From JAIVJM01 sp963816985 (GTDB taxonomy: Bacteria > Acidobacteriota > Blastocatellia > Pyrinomonadales > Pyrinomonadaceae), in contig CAWFMF010000004.1 in the NCBI GenBank assembly GCA_963816985.1, forward strand, positions 4,464,001 to 4,528,000: DNA of 64,000 bases, written 5' to 3'. Positions 43,144 through 53,138 of this stretch are shown in pieces. Within the stretch, counting starts at the first letter, position 1. The number at the start of each line of letters is the position of its first letter. A program made the position numbers and the translations under genes. Under the pieces are notes generated by a model. That model saw nothing but the letters and a program-made list of their open reading frames with translations, made no database searches and was not told the origin of the DNA.

Positions 43144-44220
43144 TTACTTGCCCTGCCGGTAAGTCGCCCACATGCTGTCGGAGCGCGTGGACTGGCCCGC
43201 CGTGAACTTGTACATGCAGAAGTCGTCGGTGTAGTCCATGAAGTTCTCGATGGGGTCGTTGCCGGGGTACTGACCGCCCTTGCAGGTGTTGCGGCCCGCC
43301 GGGCAGCCGAAGGCGTTGGAACGCTCGGCGGGAGTGTCGCTCACGCCGTCGTTGGTGGCGGTGCAGCCGCCCTGAAACGTGTGGTAGAGGCCGAGCCAGT
43401 GGCCGACCTCGTGCGTCGCGGTGTCGCCGAGGTTGTAGGGCGTGTAGTTGCTGCCCGGCAGAGAGGCCCAGTAGCAGACCACGCCGTCCATCAAAGGCCG
43501 CGCCGTGTACTCGTTCGGGAAGGTCGCCCAGCCGAGGTAGCCGCCGCCGCTGTTGGTGTAGAAGTTGAGGTCGTCGGCGGTTCCCTGATGAAGCGCGTTC
43601 TTCATCGCCGTCTCCGCCGCCGTGCCCGGCCCGGCGGAGTACCAAGACGAACTGACCGTGTAGTTGACCCCGGCGAGGACGAAGCGGAACGGGGTGTTCG
43701 CGCCGATGCCGGGCGTGAGGACGCCACTCTGATTCGGGCCGAGACCGGCGTAGGCGTTGTTCATGACATTGATCTGACTTTGGAGCGACGAGGTCGGGAC
43801 GAAGCCCGTGCCGGAACTGCCGGCGACACCGTTCTGCTGGACGACGTGGAAGTAGACGTTGATGCTGATGGAGCCGGGCGCGGCCAGCGCGCTCACGTCG
43901 CCGCCGTCACCGCCCGTGCCGCCGCCGCCGCCGGGAGCCTTGCCGTTGGCCTTCGCCGCTTCTTTATCAATCTTTGCGACCTCGAACTCATCGAGGTGCT
44001 TGACGGCGCAGCGGCGACCGTTCTCGGCGAAGTCCTTCTTCGAAGCGAAGACCACCCCGTCGGGAGCGACGACCGTGCCGTCTTCCTGCTCCGCCGGGCG
44101 ATGGCCGGGGTCCTGCTTGTCGCCCTTCGAGGCGAGCGTCTGGACGGTCGGCATCATCGAGAGGACGAGCGCCAGTCCGAGGGTGAAGATCGCTGCTGCG
44201 GCGAGTAACTTACGTTTCAT
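43144..44220 (-). CDS. Secreted M43 (pappalysin-like) zinc metalloprotease
   Basis: 358 residues: signal peptide, pro-region of about 90 residues, a Gly-rich stretch (GGGGGTGGDGGD), then the catalytic domain with the zinc motif TATHEVGHWLGLYHTF (HExxHxxGxxH, about 270) and a Met-turn FMDYTDDFCMYKFT, as in cytophagalysin/ulilysin-type M43 proteases. Cys residues near the C-terminus probably form disulfides. GGAGGAATTG precedes the ATG. Its own strong promoter and a terminator make it a single transcription unit. Probable role: extracellular protein digestion. Confidence 0.92.
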   Translation of the reverse strand: MKRKLLAAAAIFTLGLALVLSMMPTVQTLASKGDKQDPGHRPAEQEDGTVVAPDGVVFASKKDFAENGRRCAVKHLDEFEVAKIDKEAAKANGKAPGGGGGTGGDGGDVSALAAPGSISINVYFHVVQQNGVAGSSGTGFVPTSSLQSQINVMNNAYAGLGPNQSGVLTPGIGANTPFRFVLAGVNYTVSSSWYSAGPGTAAETAMKNALHQGTADDLNFYTNSGGGYLGWATFPNEYTARPLMDGVVCYWASLPGSNYTPYNLGDTATHEVGHWLGLYHTFQGGCTATNDGVSDTPAERSNAFGCPAGRNTCKGGQYPGNDPIENFMDYTDDFCMYKFTAGQSTRSDSMWATYRQGK

Positions 44221-44572
44221 TCAATTCCTCCAAAAAGTCTCTGAGTGGATGGTGGTGGGCATGGACGCCGGCCTGTCGGGGAGACCGGCCAAAACCCCGT
44301 GGTCGTTTTTCGCGCATCGGCTGAAAGATGCCACTTAAGAATGAAAACCGCCTGCGAAGCGAACACACACTTCCCCCGGCGAGGGGCTCGGCGCTGGTTC
44401 GCGTTTAAAACAAAGAGCTGTGAGGTGAGCAGCTATAAGAGAAATTTGGGGTCAAGGGCGAGTTGCACTTATAAATGGATTCGCGCCGGGTGTCAACCGC
44501 CGCGAGCCCGCCCGCCGTTCCGGGGTCGAAACGTCCGAGGCCGTAGCGGACGGACACACCACACGCGCTTCT
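44221..44572. other. Long leader/promoter region of the metalloprotease gene
   Basis: 352 bases without a supported gene. It contains the strong leftward promoter at 44468-44496, implying an untranslated leader of about 240 bases with GC-rich inverted segments (GCCGG..CCGGC around 44267-44292). I recognise no known riboswitch consensus in it. Confidence 0.55.
44468..44496 (-). promoter_or_regulatory. Near-consensus sigma-70 promoter for the metalloprotease
   Basis: Reverse strand TTGACA (44491-44496), exactly 17 bases, TATAAG (44468-44473). This is the best promoter match seen in the window. Confidence 0.7.
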
Positions 44573-45379
44573 TCAGAAACGCTTTTCGAGGAGCGTGCGC
44601 GCCTCGGCCACGACCTGTTTGTATTCGGGCACGTAGTCGGGGTGCGGCTTGAGCTTGAAGATGGCGTCCAACTGCTTGCGCGCGTCCGGGGCGCGCTTCA
44701 CGTCGAGGTACGCCTCGGCCAGCCGCAGACGCAGCATCGCGTTGTCCTCGCCGAACCGTAAGCCCTTCTCCAGATTCTCGACGGCCCGCTCGCGGCTGCC
44801 GCCGAACATCTCCGGCAGCTCAAGGTCAATCTGTCCGAGGGCGAGGTACGCGCTCCCTCCCTGAAAGCCCTCGTCGAGTCGAATCACCGTCTCCATCTCC
44901 TTCCGGATGTCGGGCAGCGAGGCGAGGGCGTAGAGCGGCCCTTCGAGGCGCGCGCGCCCGCCCAGATTCGCGCCGAGCCAGAAATGGCCTTCGGGCTTAT
45001 TCGCTTCGAGCCGCACGGCGGCCTCACCCGCCGCGATGCCCTCGCGGAAGGCCTCGGCCCGCCGCGTCTTCTCGTCCTCCTTCTCGTGCTCGCCGAGGTA
45101 GTAGCTGAACTTCGAAAGCTTCCACGCCGCCTCGTAGTTGCCGGTGTCCGCGAAGCGCGCGCGGCGCATGACGGCGACGGCCTCGCGCACCCGCTCGACG
45201 GATTCGCGCTGCGCGTAGAGCTGTTCGGCCTGCGCGAAAAGTTCTGAGAGGTTGACCCTCTCGGCGTTCGCTTCGGGTGGCCGCGCCTCCTCCGACGAGC
45301 ACGAGAGCGCGAGCCCGGCGAGGGTGGCGAGGGCGAGAAACGTGAGCGTCTGAAAGTGTCGGCGCGGGGGACGCGGCAT
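44573..45379 (-). CDS. Putative TPR lipoprotein (TatT-like)
   Basis: 268 residues from ATG 45379. Signal with lipobox LAGLALSCSS, then helical repeats (ERVREAVAVMRRARFADTGNYEAAWKL, IAAGEAAVRLEANKPEGHFWLG, AVENLEKGLRFGEDNAMLRLRLAEAYL). Layout and the HFWLGANLG segment resemble TRAP-associated TatT/TPR lipoproteins. The frame extends upstream to 45490 but without a signal. No neighbour suggests a specific role. Confidence 0.82.
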   Translation of the reverse strand: MPRPPRRHFQTLTFLALATLAGLALSCSSEEARPPEANAERVNLSELFAQAEQLYAQRESVERVREAVAVMRRARFADTGNYEAAWKLSKFSYYLGEHEKEDEKTRRAEAFREGIAAGEAAVRLEANKPEGHFWLGANLGGRARLEGPLYALASLPDIRKEMETVIRLDEGFQGGSAYLALGQIDLELPEMFGGSRERAVENLEKGLRFGEDNAMLRLRLAEAYLDVKRAPDARKQLDAIFKLKPHPDYVPEYKQVVAEARTLLEKRF

Positions 45380-45611
45380 GGGCTTTAATCCTTTTTTCGG
45401 GGCAAATGCGGGGCGCACGGGCGCGAAGTATAGCACCCCGGCGGCGGGCGAGGCGACGATTGCCGCCGAACGCCCGGAGCCCGGAGGCACTTGGCGGCTT
45501 ACGCAAACGTGGCCGGATGGGTTAATATTTTTTCCCTACAGATATAAACGAAGTCCGAAGAATTTAAGCACCATCTCTGACTTTCGCAAACGACTCGTTG
45601 GAGGAGTGGCC

Positions 45612-46274
45612 GTGGCCGCCGCCGCATTTTACGACTTGGAAGGGACGCTCGTGAGCACGAACCTCGTGCACACGCTCGGCTTCTATTCGCGCAACCAGCA
45701 GGGGCTCCTGCGCAGCATCCGCAAGAGCGCCTCGACGCTCCTCAGCATCCCCGTCTTCGCCGTCACCGACCAGTACAGCCGGATGGTCTTCAACGACATC
45801 TTCTTCAAGCGTTACAAGGGCGAGTCGGAAGACCGCCTCCGCTTCTTCGCCGAAGAACTCTTCGAGGACGTTTTGAAGCCCGCCGTCTTCCCCGGCGCGT
45901 TCTCGCTCATCGAGAAGTCCAAGAGCCTCGGCCTCCGGCAAGTCGTCGTCACCGGCGCGCTCGACATGTCGGTCAAGCCTTTGATGGACTACCTCGGCAT
46001 TGACGACTACGTGGCGAACCAGCTCGAATTCGTCAACGGCGTGGCGACGGGCCGTCTCGTCCCGCCCGTCCTCGCCTCGGCGACGAAGGCTTCGTGGATA
46101 CGCACCTTCGCCGAGCGCGAAGGCATCAACCTCAGCGCGTCCTTCGCCTACAGCGACAGCATGAGCGACCTGCCCATGCTCTCCGTCGTCGGCCACCCGG
46201 CGGCGGTCAACCCCGACATGCGCCTCCGCCAGACGGCGCTGCACCACGACTGGCCGATTCTTAATTTGAAATAG
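45612..46274 (+). CDS. HAD-superfamily (SerB/HAD-IB-like) hydrolase
   Basis: 220 residues from GTG 45612, supported by GGAGGAG about 6 bases upstream. HAD motif I reads FYDLEGTLVST: the nucleophile Asp is present but the second acidic residue is Glu instead of Asp. Motif II TGALD, Lys in SATKASW, and motif IV AYSDSMSDLPML are present. The HAD-IB class includes phosphoserine- and lipid-phosphate-type phosphatases often found with PlsC acyltransferases, which occur in this region. Probable phosphatase; substrate unknown. Confidence 0.85.
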   Translation: MAAAAFYDLEGTLVSTNLVHTLGFYSRNQQGLLRSIRKSASTLLSIPVFAVTDQYSRMVFNDIFFKRYKGESEDRLRFFAEELFEDVLKPAVFPGAFSLIEKSKSLGLRQVVVTGALDMSVKPLMDYLGIDDYVANQLEFVNGVATGRLVPPVLASATKASWIRTFAEREGINLSASFAYSDSMSDLPMLSVVGHPAAVNPDMRLRQTALHHDWPILNLK

Positions 46275-46351
46275 TTCAAGGTTCAAAGTTCAAGGTTCAA
46301 AGTTAAGAACCTGTCTTTCGACTTTGAACTTTGAACTTTAAACTTTGAACT
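46273..46351. repeat. Heptamer hairpin (TTCAAGG/TTCAAAG units)
   Basis: AGTTCAAGGTTCAAAG.. (46273-46303) and its near inverse (46321-46351) are built of 7-base units. The unit matches the hairpin at 17616-17690. Confidence 0.9.
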
Positions 46352-46358
46352 GATAAAG

Positions 46359-47958
46359 ATGAGCCTACAACTACGAAGAAAAGTTCACGAGTCCGTGGTC
46401 TACATTGACCGCGACAGCGCGCCGCGCATCATCTCTTCGGGCGTGGATTTCGTGCTGGAAGATTTGCCGGTGGGGACGCGCGTCATCTACCCGAACCAGC
46501 CGATTAAGGGCTTGCCGAACCGCGAGGCGGCAATCCGTTACGCCCTCAACCACCCGCACGACTGCGACCCGCTCTTCGCGCAGTTGGAGCCGGGCATGAG
46601 GGTGACGATTGCGATTGACGACCTGAGTATGCCCCTGCCGCCGATGAAGGCCCCGGACATCCGCCAGACCGCGCTCGAAATCCTCGTTGACATGCTCCAC
46701 GGGCACGGCGTGGACGACATCCATCTCATCATCGCCATCTCGCTCCACCGGCGGATGACCGAAGGCGAGATTAAGCGCATGGTCGGCAAGCGCGTCTTCG
46801 ACGCCTTCTACCCCGACCGCCTCTACAACCACGACGCCGAGGAGCCGGACGGGCTCGTCTCGCTCGGCGAGACGCGGCACAAAGAGCCCCTGCGCATCAA
46901 CCGTCGCGCCGCCGAGAGCGACCTGCTTAATTTATCTTAACTACAACTTCGTCCCGATGAACGGCGGACACAAGTCGGTCGCCGTGGGCCTGTGCGACTA
47001 CGAGTCGCTCCGCCCGCACCACGACCCGCAGACCATCCGCGACTCCGACAGCTACATGGACCCCGGCAACTCGGAGCTGACGCGCAAGATTAACCGCCTC
47101 GGCAAACTCGTGGACGAGCACCTCAACGTCTTCCACATCGAGACGACCGTCAACAACCGCATGTTCGCGGGCGAGATGAGCTTCCTCACCAAGAACGAGG
47201 ACAACTTCTCGGCCTACGAGCGGATGAAGTACGAGGCCGTGCGCTTCACGATGAGCAAGATGCCGCGCCCCGCGCGCCTCAAGCTCTTCAACTCGCTGCA
47301 AGCCGACTACGAGATGATTGCCTGCGAGGCGGGCCGCACCGAACCCGTCCACGACCGCATCATCGAGAAGAGCATGCAGCAGTACGTCGTCCCCATCGAG
47401 GGCCAGTGCGACATCCTCATCTGCCCCGTGCCGGAGATTTCGCCCTACAACGTCTACACGAACTTGAACCCCCTGCTCGTCCAGACGATGGCGCTCGGCT
47501 ACCACTTCAACATGTACCGGGGCAAGCCGCTGTTGAAGAAGGGCGGCACTCTCATCGTCCATCACCCCTGTTACGACGAGTTCGACCACGTGCAGCACCC
47601 CAGCTACATCGAGTTCTTCAACCGCCTCCTGCCGGAGACGCGCGACGCCTTCGAGCTGATGAACAAGTACGAGCGCGAGTTCGCCACCAACCCCAGCTAC
47701 ATCGAGATGTACCGGCGCGGCAACGCCTACCATGGCGCGCACCCGTTTTACATGTGGTACTGGGGCGAGAACGGTCGCCAGCACGTGGGCCGCGTCATCG
47801 CCGCCGGGGCCGAGAACGCGCACGTCCCCGCACGCATGGGCTGGGAGCGCGCCGACAACCTGACCGAAGCCATCGCCATGGCCCGCAGCTACATGGGCCG
47901 CTCCGCCGAAATCACGATGCTCCACCAGCCGGTCATCGCCATCTGCGATATGAGCTAG
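46359..47958 (+). CDS. LarA-like (lactate racemase-domain) protein, net +1 frameshift at about 46927
   Basis: About 533 codons in two frames. The first frame carries the N-terminal domain (GMRVTIAIDDLSMPLPPM, LIIAISLHRRMTEGEIKRMVG, with the catalytic-type His in SLHRRMTE); the second carries FVPMNGGHKSVAVGLCDYES onward. Removing one T of CTGCTTAATTTATC gives continuous DLLIYLNYNFVPMNGGHKSV, so it is a single gene. LarA enzymes use a nickel-pincer nucleotide to racemise alpha-hydroxyacids; no larB, larC or larE is in the window. This protein is longer than lactate LarA (about 425) and probably has another substrate. Confidence 0.85.
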
Positions 47959-47982
47959 ACAGAGCGCGAGTGAGGAGTTGTT

Positions 47983-48561
47983 ATGAGCAGTACAGACGCC
48001 AAGTTGATGACCGCTGACGAGCTGCTTGCGTTGCCCAATTACGTGGACGGGAGCGACCGCCGGTATGAGTTGATAAGAGGGGAGCTGCGAACAATGTCTC
48101 CGACTAAGCCGCTGCACGGCGTGATGTGTGGCCGCCTCACGGTTAAGGTAGGAAATTTTGTGGAAGAGCGCGAGTTGGGCGAAGTCTTCGGCGCGGAAAC
48201 AGGGTTCCTCGTTCAAACAGACCCTGATTCGATTATCGCCGCGGATATGGCTTTTGTCAGTAGAGAGCGTTTGGCGACGGCTGAGACTTTGGAAAAGTTC
48301 TTTCCGTTCGCGCCCGATTTAGCGGTGGAAGTTTTAAGTCCCTCAAATACGGTCAACGAGATTGACGAGAAGATTGCTTTCTACTTCGCCGCAGGGGCGC
48401 GATTAGTCTGGATAGTCAACCCGAAAAGGCGTACCGTTGCGGTCTACAGCTCCGAGGTCGAAGTCCGCATCCTCGGCGAAGCCGAGACGCTCGAAGGCGG
48501 CGACGTGCTGCCCGGTTTCAGCTACGAGCTTTCGCGGCTGTTCGCCTCCGTCAAGCGTTGA
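47983..48561 (+). CDS. Uma2-family (DUF820) restriction-endonuclease-fold protein
   Basis: 192 residues: MTADELLALPNY, RRYELIRGELR, ADMAFVS (Asp), LAVEVLSPSNTVNEIDEKIAFYFAAGARLVWIVNP (ExL..K core, Glu in VEVLSPS, Lys in EIDEKI) and GGDVLPGF. These are the standard Uma2 motifs of the PD-(D/E)xK fold. The family is widespread in cyanobacteria and other environmental bacteria, with unclear biology. GAGGAG lies 7 bases before the ATG. It is probably unrelated to the lipid genes around it. Confidence 0.92.
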   Translation: MSSTDAKLMTADELLALPNYVDGSDRRYELIRGELRTMSPTKPLHGVMCGRLTVKVGNFVEERELGEVFGAETGFLVQTDPDSIIAADMAFVSRERLATAETLEKFFPFAPDLAVEVLSPSNTVNEIDEKIAFYFAAGARLVWIVNPKRRTVAVYSSEVEVRILGEAETLEGGDVLPGFSYELSRLFASVKR

Positions 48562-48609
48562 CCGAGAGGAGTCGAGAGAGGACGACGAGAGCTTTTCTTT
48601 AACTTGAAT

Positions 48610-51600
48610 ATGCAGCTATCGCCCACAGAGATTTATAACGGCAGGAACGTCTTCATCATCGGGGCCACCGGGTTCCTCGGCAAGGTCACGCTCTCGATGC
48701 TCCTGACGCGCTTCCCCGGCGTGGGGCGCGTGTACGTGACGGTGCGCGCGCGCTCGAAGGAGGAGTCCGAGACGCGCTTCTGGAATAACGTCATCACCGC
48801 GCCGCCCTTCGACCCGTTGCGCGAGCTTTACGGCGACGCCTTCGAGGACTTCGTCCGCGACAAGGTGCGGATCGTGGGCGGCGACATCGGCGAAGACAAC
48901 CTCGGCATGACCGAGGAGGACGCCGCCGCCGTCGCCTCCGACATAGACATCCTCATCAACAGCGCCGGGAACGTCACCTTCAACCCGACGTTGGAGAGCG
49001 CGCTGCGCACCAACGTCGTCGGCACGCAGAACGTCATCGCTTTCACTAAGCGGATGAAGCGGCCCGCGCTCGTCCACGTCTCGACCTGCTTCGTCGCGGG
49101 CAACCGTTCGGGGCCGGTCTGGGAGAGCGACCCCGTCCTCGGCTACTTCCCCCGCCGCGAAGAGATTCCCGGCGTCGAATTCTCCGTCGAGCAGGAGATA
49201 CGCGACTGCGCCCGGCTCGCCGAGCGAGTCCGCGAGGAGGCCCGCGACGCACTTCAAGCCGCACGCTTCCGCGAGCAGGCGCGCAAGCGGCTCGTCGAAG
49301 AGGGGCGCGACCCCGACGACCTCGACGCCATGGGCCTCGCCGTCGCCCGCGAACGTAAGGTCTGGACGCGCGAGCGTTTGACCGAACTCGGCATGGAGCG
49401 TTCGGCCTTCTGGGGCTGGCCCAACATCTACACCTACACCAAGAGCCTCGGCGAGCAACTCGTCGCCGCCGAGGAGGGAGTGGTTCGCACCATCGTCCGC
49501 CCCTCCATCGTCGAGTCGGCGATGCGCTTCCCCTTCCCCGGCTGGAACGAGGGTTTTACGACGACCGCGCCGCTTATCTTCCTCACGCTCAAGGGGCAGA
49601 CGCAGATACCGGCGAACGACAAGCTCATCCTCGACATCACGCCCGTTGATCAGGTCGCGGCGGTGATGCTCGCCGTCGCCGCCGAGGCGATGGTCGGCGA
49701 GCCGCGCATGGTCTATCAGGCCGCGACCGGCGACAGCAACCCGAACAACATGAGCCGCATCGTCGGCCTCGTCGGGCTCTACAAGCGCAAGCATTTTCAG
49801 GAGAAGGAGTCGGGCTTCCGCGTCGTCAACGAACTCGCGGCCCGCATGGAGGCGAAGACCGTCTCCGAGAGCCGCTTCGAGAAGACCTCGACGCCGATGG
49901 TCAACGCCGCCGCGAAGAAAGTCTCGTCTCTGCTCGACCGCGCGCGACCGCGTTGGGGCGGCGGTCGCTTCACCGACATCGTTGACCGCGCGAAGGAGAC
50001 GATTGATAGAGTTGAGGAGGTGACGCGCGAGACCAAAGAGGCGTTCGAGTTGTTCCGCCCCTTCACCATCGAGAACAGTTACGTCTTCCGCGCCGACAAC
50101 GTGCGCTCGCTCTTCTCGAACATCCGCGAGGACGAGCAGGCGCTCCTGACGTGGAACCCCGAAAAATACGACTGGTACGACTACTGGATGAACGTCCACT
50201 TCCCCGGCCTCAAGAAGTGGGTCTTCCCGACGCTCGAAGAGGACATGCGCGCGCAGCCGAAGCGCGTTTATACGTACCGCGATTTACTCGAACTCTTCGA
50301 GACTTCTTCCAAGCGATTCTCCACGCGCGTCGCCATGCGCATCGAGCGCGACGGGCAGCAGGAGCAGTACACCTACGCCAACATCCACGAGCTGGCGACG
50401 CGCGCCGCCGCCTTCTTCGCCGCGCAGGGCGTCAAGCCCACAGACCGCGTGCTGCTCGTCAGTCACAACGCGCCCGAATGGGGCATCAGCTACTTCGGCG
50501 TCCTCAAGGCCGGTGCGACCTGCGTCCCGGTTGACCCCGAAAGCTCGACCGAAGAGCTTCTCAACTTCACGCGCGCGAGCGGCGCGGTCGGGGTCGTCGT
50601 CGGCGAGAAGGTCTTAGCGGAGCGACCGGACTTGCGCGAGCGGCTCGCCGACGCCGGGCTCGAAGCGAGCGTCTGGCGCTACGAGGAAATCTTCGAGCTG
50701 GTGGACGAGCAGACCGAAGATGAAAGAATCGCCCTCTTGCCTCCGCGCGTGCAGGCGCAGACGGTGGCTTCGCTCATCTTCACTTCGGGGACGACGGGGA
50801 CGCCGAAGGGCGTCATGCTCACGCACAAGAACCTGACGAACATGGTCTCGATGCTCTCGTCCGTCTTCGACATGGATACGGGCGACGGCGTGCTCTCGGT
50901 CTTGCCGCTCCATCACACCTTCGAGTTCTCGACCGGCTTCCTGACGCCCTTCAGCCGAGGGACGCAGATTACTTACCTGCAAGACTTGAACGGCGAAGAG
51001 CTGGCGCGCGCCATCAAGCAGAACTACGTCACCGGGATGGTCGGCGTGCCCGCGCTCTGGGAGCTTCTGCACCGCCGCATCATGAACCGCCTGCGCGAGA
51101 ACGGCGAGTGGGTGGGCCGCTCCGCCGAGCTGATGATGCGCGCCAACAGTTGGCTCCGCGACCGCACGCCCCTGAACCTCGGACAAGTCCTCTTCCGCCC
51201 GATTCACACCGGATTAGGCGGCAGCATCCGCTATCTCATCAGCGGCGGCTCGGCCTTGAACGAGAAGGTCAAGCGCGACATGCACGGCCTCGGCTTCACC
51301 ATCCTCGAAGGCTACGGGCTGACGGAAGCCTCGCCCGTCCTGACCGTCACGCGCCCGCAGAACCAGCTCATCTCGGCGAGCGTCGGCAAGCCCCTGCCCG
51401 GCGTCGAGATAAAGATTGCGGACGCGGACGCCTCCGGCATCGGCGAGGTCCTGGCGCGCGGGCCGAACGTCATGTCCGGCTACTTCCGCAACGAGGAGGC
51501 GACCAAATCCGCCGTCGTCAACCGCTGGCTCCACACGGGCGACCTCGGTCGCATAGACGAAGACGGCAACCTCTACCTCGTCGGTCGCTCGAAAGAGATT

Positions 51601-53040
51601 ATCGTTGACACGAACGGCAAGAACGTCTACCCGGACGAGATAGAAGAGCTGTACAAGGAGTCGCCCTACGTCAAAGAACTGGGCGTCGTCGGCCTCGCCG
51701 ACGGCATCGGCGAGAAGGTCGCGGCGCTCGTCTTCCCCGACTACGACCATGACATCACGCTCTCGCGCGAGGAGGTCGAGCGCCGCGTCGAGAATCACTT
51801 CCGCGACGTGTCGTCGGCGCTCCCCTTCTACAAGCGCGTCAAGTCGGTCTACTTCACCGCGGAAGAGCTGCCGCGCACGGCGACGCGCAAGGTCAAGCGG
51901 CGCGAGGTCGTCCGCCTCATCCAGACGCTCGAAGAGAACCGCCGCGCCGGCATCAGCGAGAAGACGCAGCCGCGCGAGACGCACCACGACGCCTCCTGGC
52001 TGCTCGACATCGTCTCGACCGTTTCGAGCCGCCCGCGCGCGGAAGTCCGTCTCGACTCGCGCCTCGGCGAACTCGGCTTCGACAGCCTGATGTTCGTCGA
52101 GCTCGCCTCGGCCATCGAGCACGCGGGCGGGACGCTGCTTTCGCCCGACACGCTCAACGAGGTGGTGGACGTGCGCGAACTCTACGCCGTCGTCAAACGC
52201 CGCGCGAGCGCCGCCGCCAAGCGAGCCGCCGAGGCCCGCGCCGAAGAAGATAAGCGGCGCGAGGAGGACGAGATTTTCATCCCCTCCATCGTCCGCACGG
52301 TCGGCAACCGTGGGTTGGACGTGGTGCAGAAGCTTTTCTACGACCGCTTCCTCAACGCGACCATCGAGGGCGAGGGCAACATCCCCGCCCACACCAACTT
52401 CATCGCCGCCTCCAACCACGCCTCGCACCTCGACATCGGGCTCGTCAAAGTCGCGCTCGGCGAGTACGGGCGCGACATGGTGGCGCTCGCCGCCGCCGAC
52501 TATTTCTTCGACAACAAGTACAAGCGCGCCTACATGAACAACTTCACGAACCTCGTCCCCATCGAGCGTTCGGGGAGCTTGCGACAGTCCTTGCGTCACG
52601 CGCGCTCGTTCCTCGAACGCGGCCACAACGCGCTCATCTTCCCCGAAGGCACGCGCTCGCAGACGGGCGAGATGGCCGAGTTCAAGTCCGGCTTCGCCTA
52701 CCTCGCGCTCTCCACGCGCACGGGCATCCTGCCCGTCTACATCTACGGCACTTACGAGGCCTTCCCTAAAGGCTCGACCGTGCTCAAGGGCCGCGAGGTC
52801 GGCGCGCGCGTCGGGCGCTTCCTCGACATCGAACGTTTGGAAGAGCTGACGAAGGGGATGCCGAAGTCCGAGGCCTACCGCCTCGTCGCCGCGCTCGTCC
52901 GCCACGAGATTGAGAACCTGCGCGACGGCACGCGCCGCGACTTCGACGCCCAGACGCTCCGCCGCCGCTGGAAGGCCGAACGCCGCCACGCGCCGGAAGA
53001 GACGCCGGAGGAGAGCGAGCTGGCGACGACGGGAGATTGA
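48610..53040 (+). CDS. Multidomain fatty acyl reductase / AMP-ligase / acyl carrier / PlsC acyltransferase (ElbD-like)
   Basis: 1477 residues. Domains in order: a thioester/fatty acyl reductase (about 10-400; IIGATGFLGKVTLSMLLTRF, YTYTKSLGE); an FAR_C-like helical linker (400-560); an AMP-forming acyl ligase (about 570-1110; FTSGTTGTPKGVMLTHKN at about 724, GYGLTEASPVL, GRSKEIIVDTNGKNVYPDE); a carrier domain (GELGFDSLMFVELA, phosphopantetheine Ser near 1158); and a PlsC acyltransferase (about 1235-1430; NHASHLD, FPEGTRSQTG). As I recall it, this set of activities matches myxobacterial ElbD, involved in ether-lipid formation. An ATG at 48610 is chosen over an in-frame TTG at 48604. Expected role: activate, reduce and transfer a fatty chain during unusual membrane lipid synthesis. 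Confidence 0.88.
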   Translation: MQLSPTEIYNGRNVFIIGATGFLGKVTLSMLLTRFPGVGRVYVTVRARSKEESETRFWNNVITAPPFDPLRELYGDAFEDFVRDKVRIVGGDIGEDNLGMTEEDAAAVASDIDILINSAGNVTFNPTLESALRTNVVGTQNVIAFTKRMKRPALVHVSTCFVAGNRSGPVWESDPVLGYFPRREEIPGVEFSVEQEIRDCARLAERVREEARDALQAARFREQARKRLVEEGRDPDDLDAMGLAVARERKVWTRERLTELGMERSAFWGWPNIYTYTKSLGEQLVAAEEGVVRTIVRPSIVESAMRFPFPGWNEGFTTTAPLIFLTLKGQTQIPANDKLILDITPVDQVAAVMLAVAAEAMVGEPRMVYQAATGDSNPNNMSRIVGLVGLYKRKHFQEKESGFRVVNELAARMEAKTVSESRFEKTSTPMVNAAAKKVSSLLDRARPRWGGGRFTDIVDRAKETIDRVEEVTRETKEAFELFRPFTIENSYVFRADNVRSLFSNIREDEQALLTWNPEKYDWYDYWMNVHFPGLKKWVFPTLEEDMRAQPKRVYTYRDLLELFETSSKRFSTRVAMRIERDGQQEQYTYANIHELATRAAAFFAAQGVKPTDRVLLVSHNAPEWGISYFGVLKAGATCVPVDPESSTEELLNFTRASGAVGVVVGEKVLAERPDLRERLADAGLEASVWRYEEIFELVDEQTEDERIALLPPRVQAQTVASLIFTSGTTGTPKGVMLTHKNLTNMVSMLSSVFDMDTGDGVLSVLPLHHTFEFSTGFLTPFSRGTQITYLQDLNGEELARAIKQNYVTGMVGVPALWELLHRRIMNRLRENGEWVGRSAELMMRANSWLRDRTPLNLGQVLFRPIHTGLGGSIRYLISGGSALNEKVKRDMHGLGFTILEGYGLTEASPVLTVTRPQNQLISASVGKPLPGVEIKIADADASGIGEVLARGPNVMSGYFRNEEATKSAVVNRWLHTGDLGRIDEDGNLYLVGRSKEIIVDTNGKNVYPDEIEELYKESPYVKELGVVGLADGIGEKVAALVFPDYDHDITLSREEVERRVENHFRDVSSALPFYKRVKSVYFTAEELPRTATRKVKRREVVRLIQTLEENRRAGISEKTQPRETHHDASWLLDIVSTVSSRPRAEVRLDSRLGELGFDSLMFVELASAIEHAGGTLLSPDTLNEVVDVRELYAVVKRRASAAAKRAAEARAEEDKRREEDEIFIPSIVRTVGNRGLDVVQKLFYDRFLNATIEGEGNIPAHTNFIAASNHASHLDIGLVKVALGEYGRDMVALAAADYFFDNKYKRAYMNNFTNLVPIERSGSLRQSLRHARSFLERGHNALIFPEGTRSQTGEMAEFKSGFAYLALSTRTGILPVYIYGTYEAFPKGSTVLKGREVGARVGRFLDIERLEELTKGMPKSEAYRLVAALVRHEIENLRDGTRRDFDAQTLRRRWKAERRHAPEETPEESELATTGD

Positions 53041-53043
53041 AAG

Positions 53044-53127
53044 GAAGTCAGAAGTCAGAACGCTGAACGCTGAACTGAAAGACAGAAGGCAGTTGTTTTT
53101 CGTTCATCGTTCAGCGTTCTGACTTCT
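53044..53127. repeat. Heptamer hairpin (GAAGTCA/GAACGCT units)
   Basis: GAAGTCA GAAGTCA GAACGCT GAACGCT (53044 on) and an inverted copy ending GAACGCT..GAAGTCA on the opposite strand (53101-53127) form a long stem between the lipid enzyme and the epimerase gene. Confidence 0.88.
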
Positions 53128-53138
53128 GCGTTTCAAAC

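Noticed and set aside
44221..44467. c-di-GMP (GEMM) riboswitch in the metalloprotease leader
   Set aside because: The leader is GC-rich with inverted segments, but the conserved GEMM blocks are absent.
51214..52989. 591-codon reverse frame opposite the ElbD-like gene
   Set aside because: An antisense shadow of a long GC-rich gene; the composition is Asp/Glu/Val/Arg-rich with no motif.
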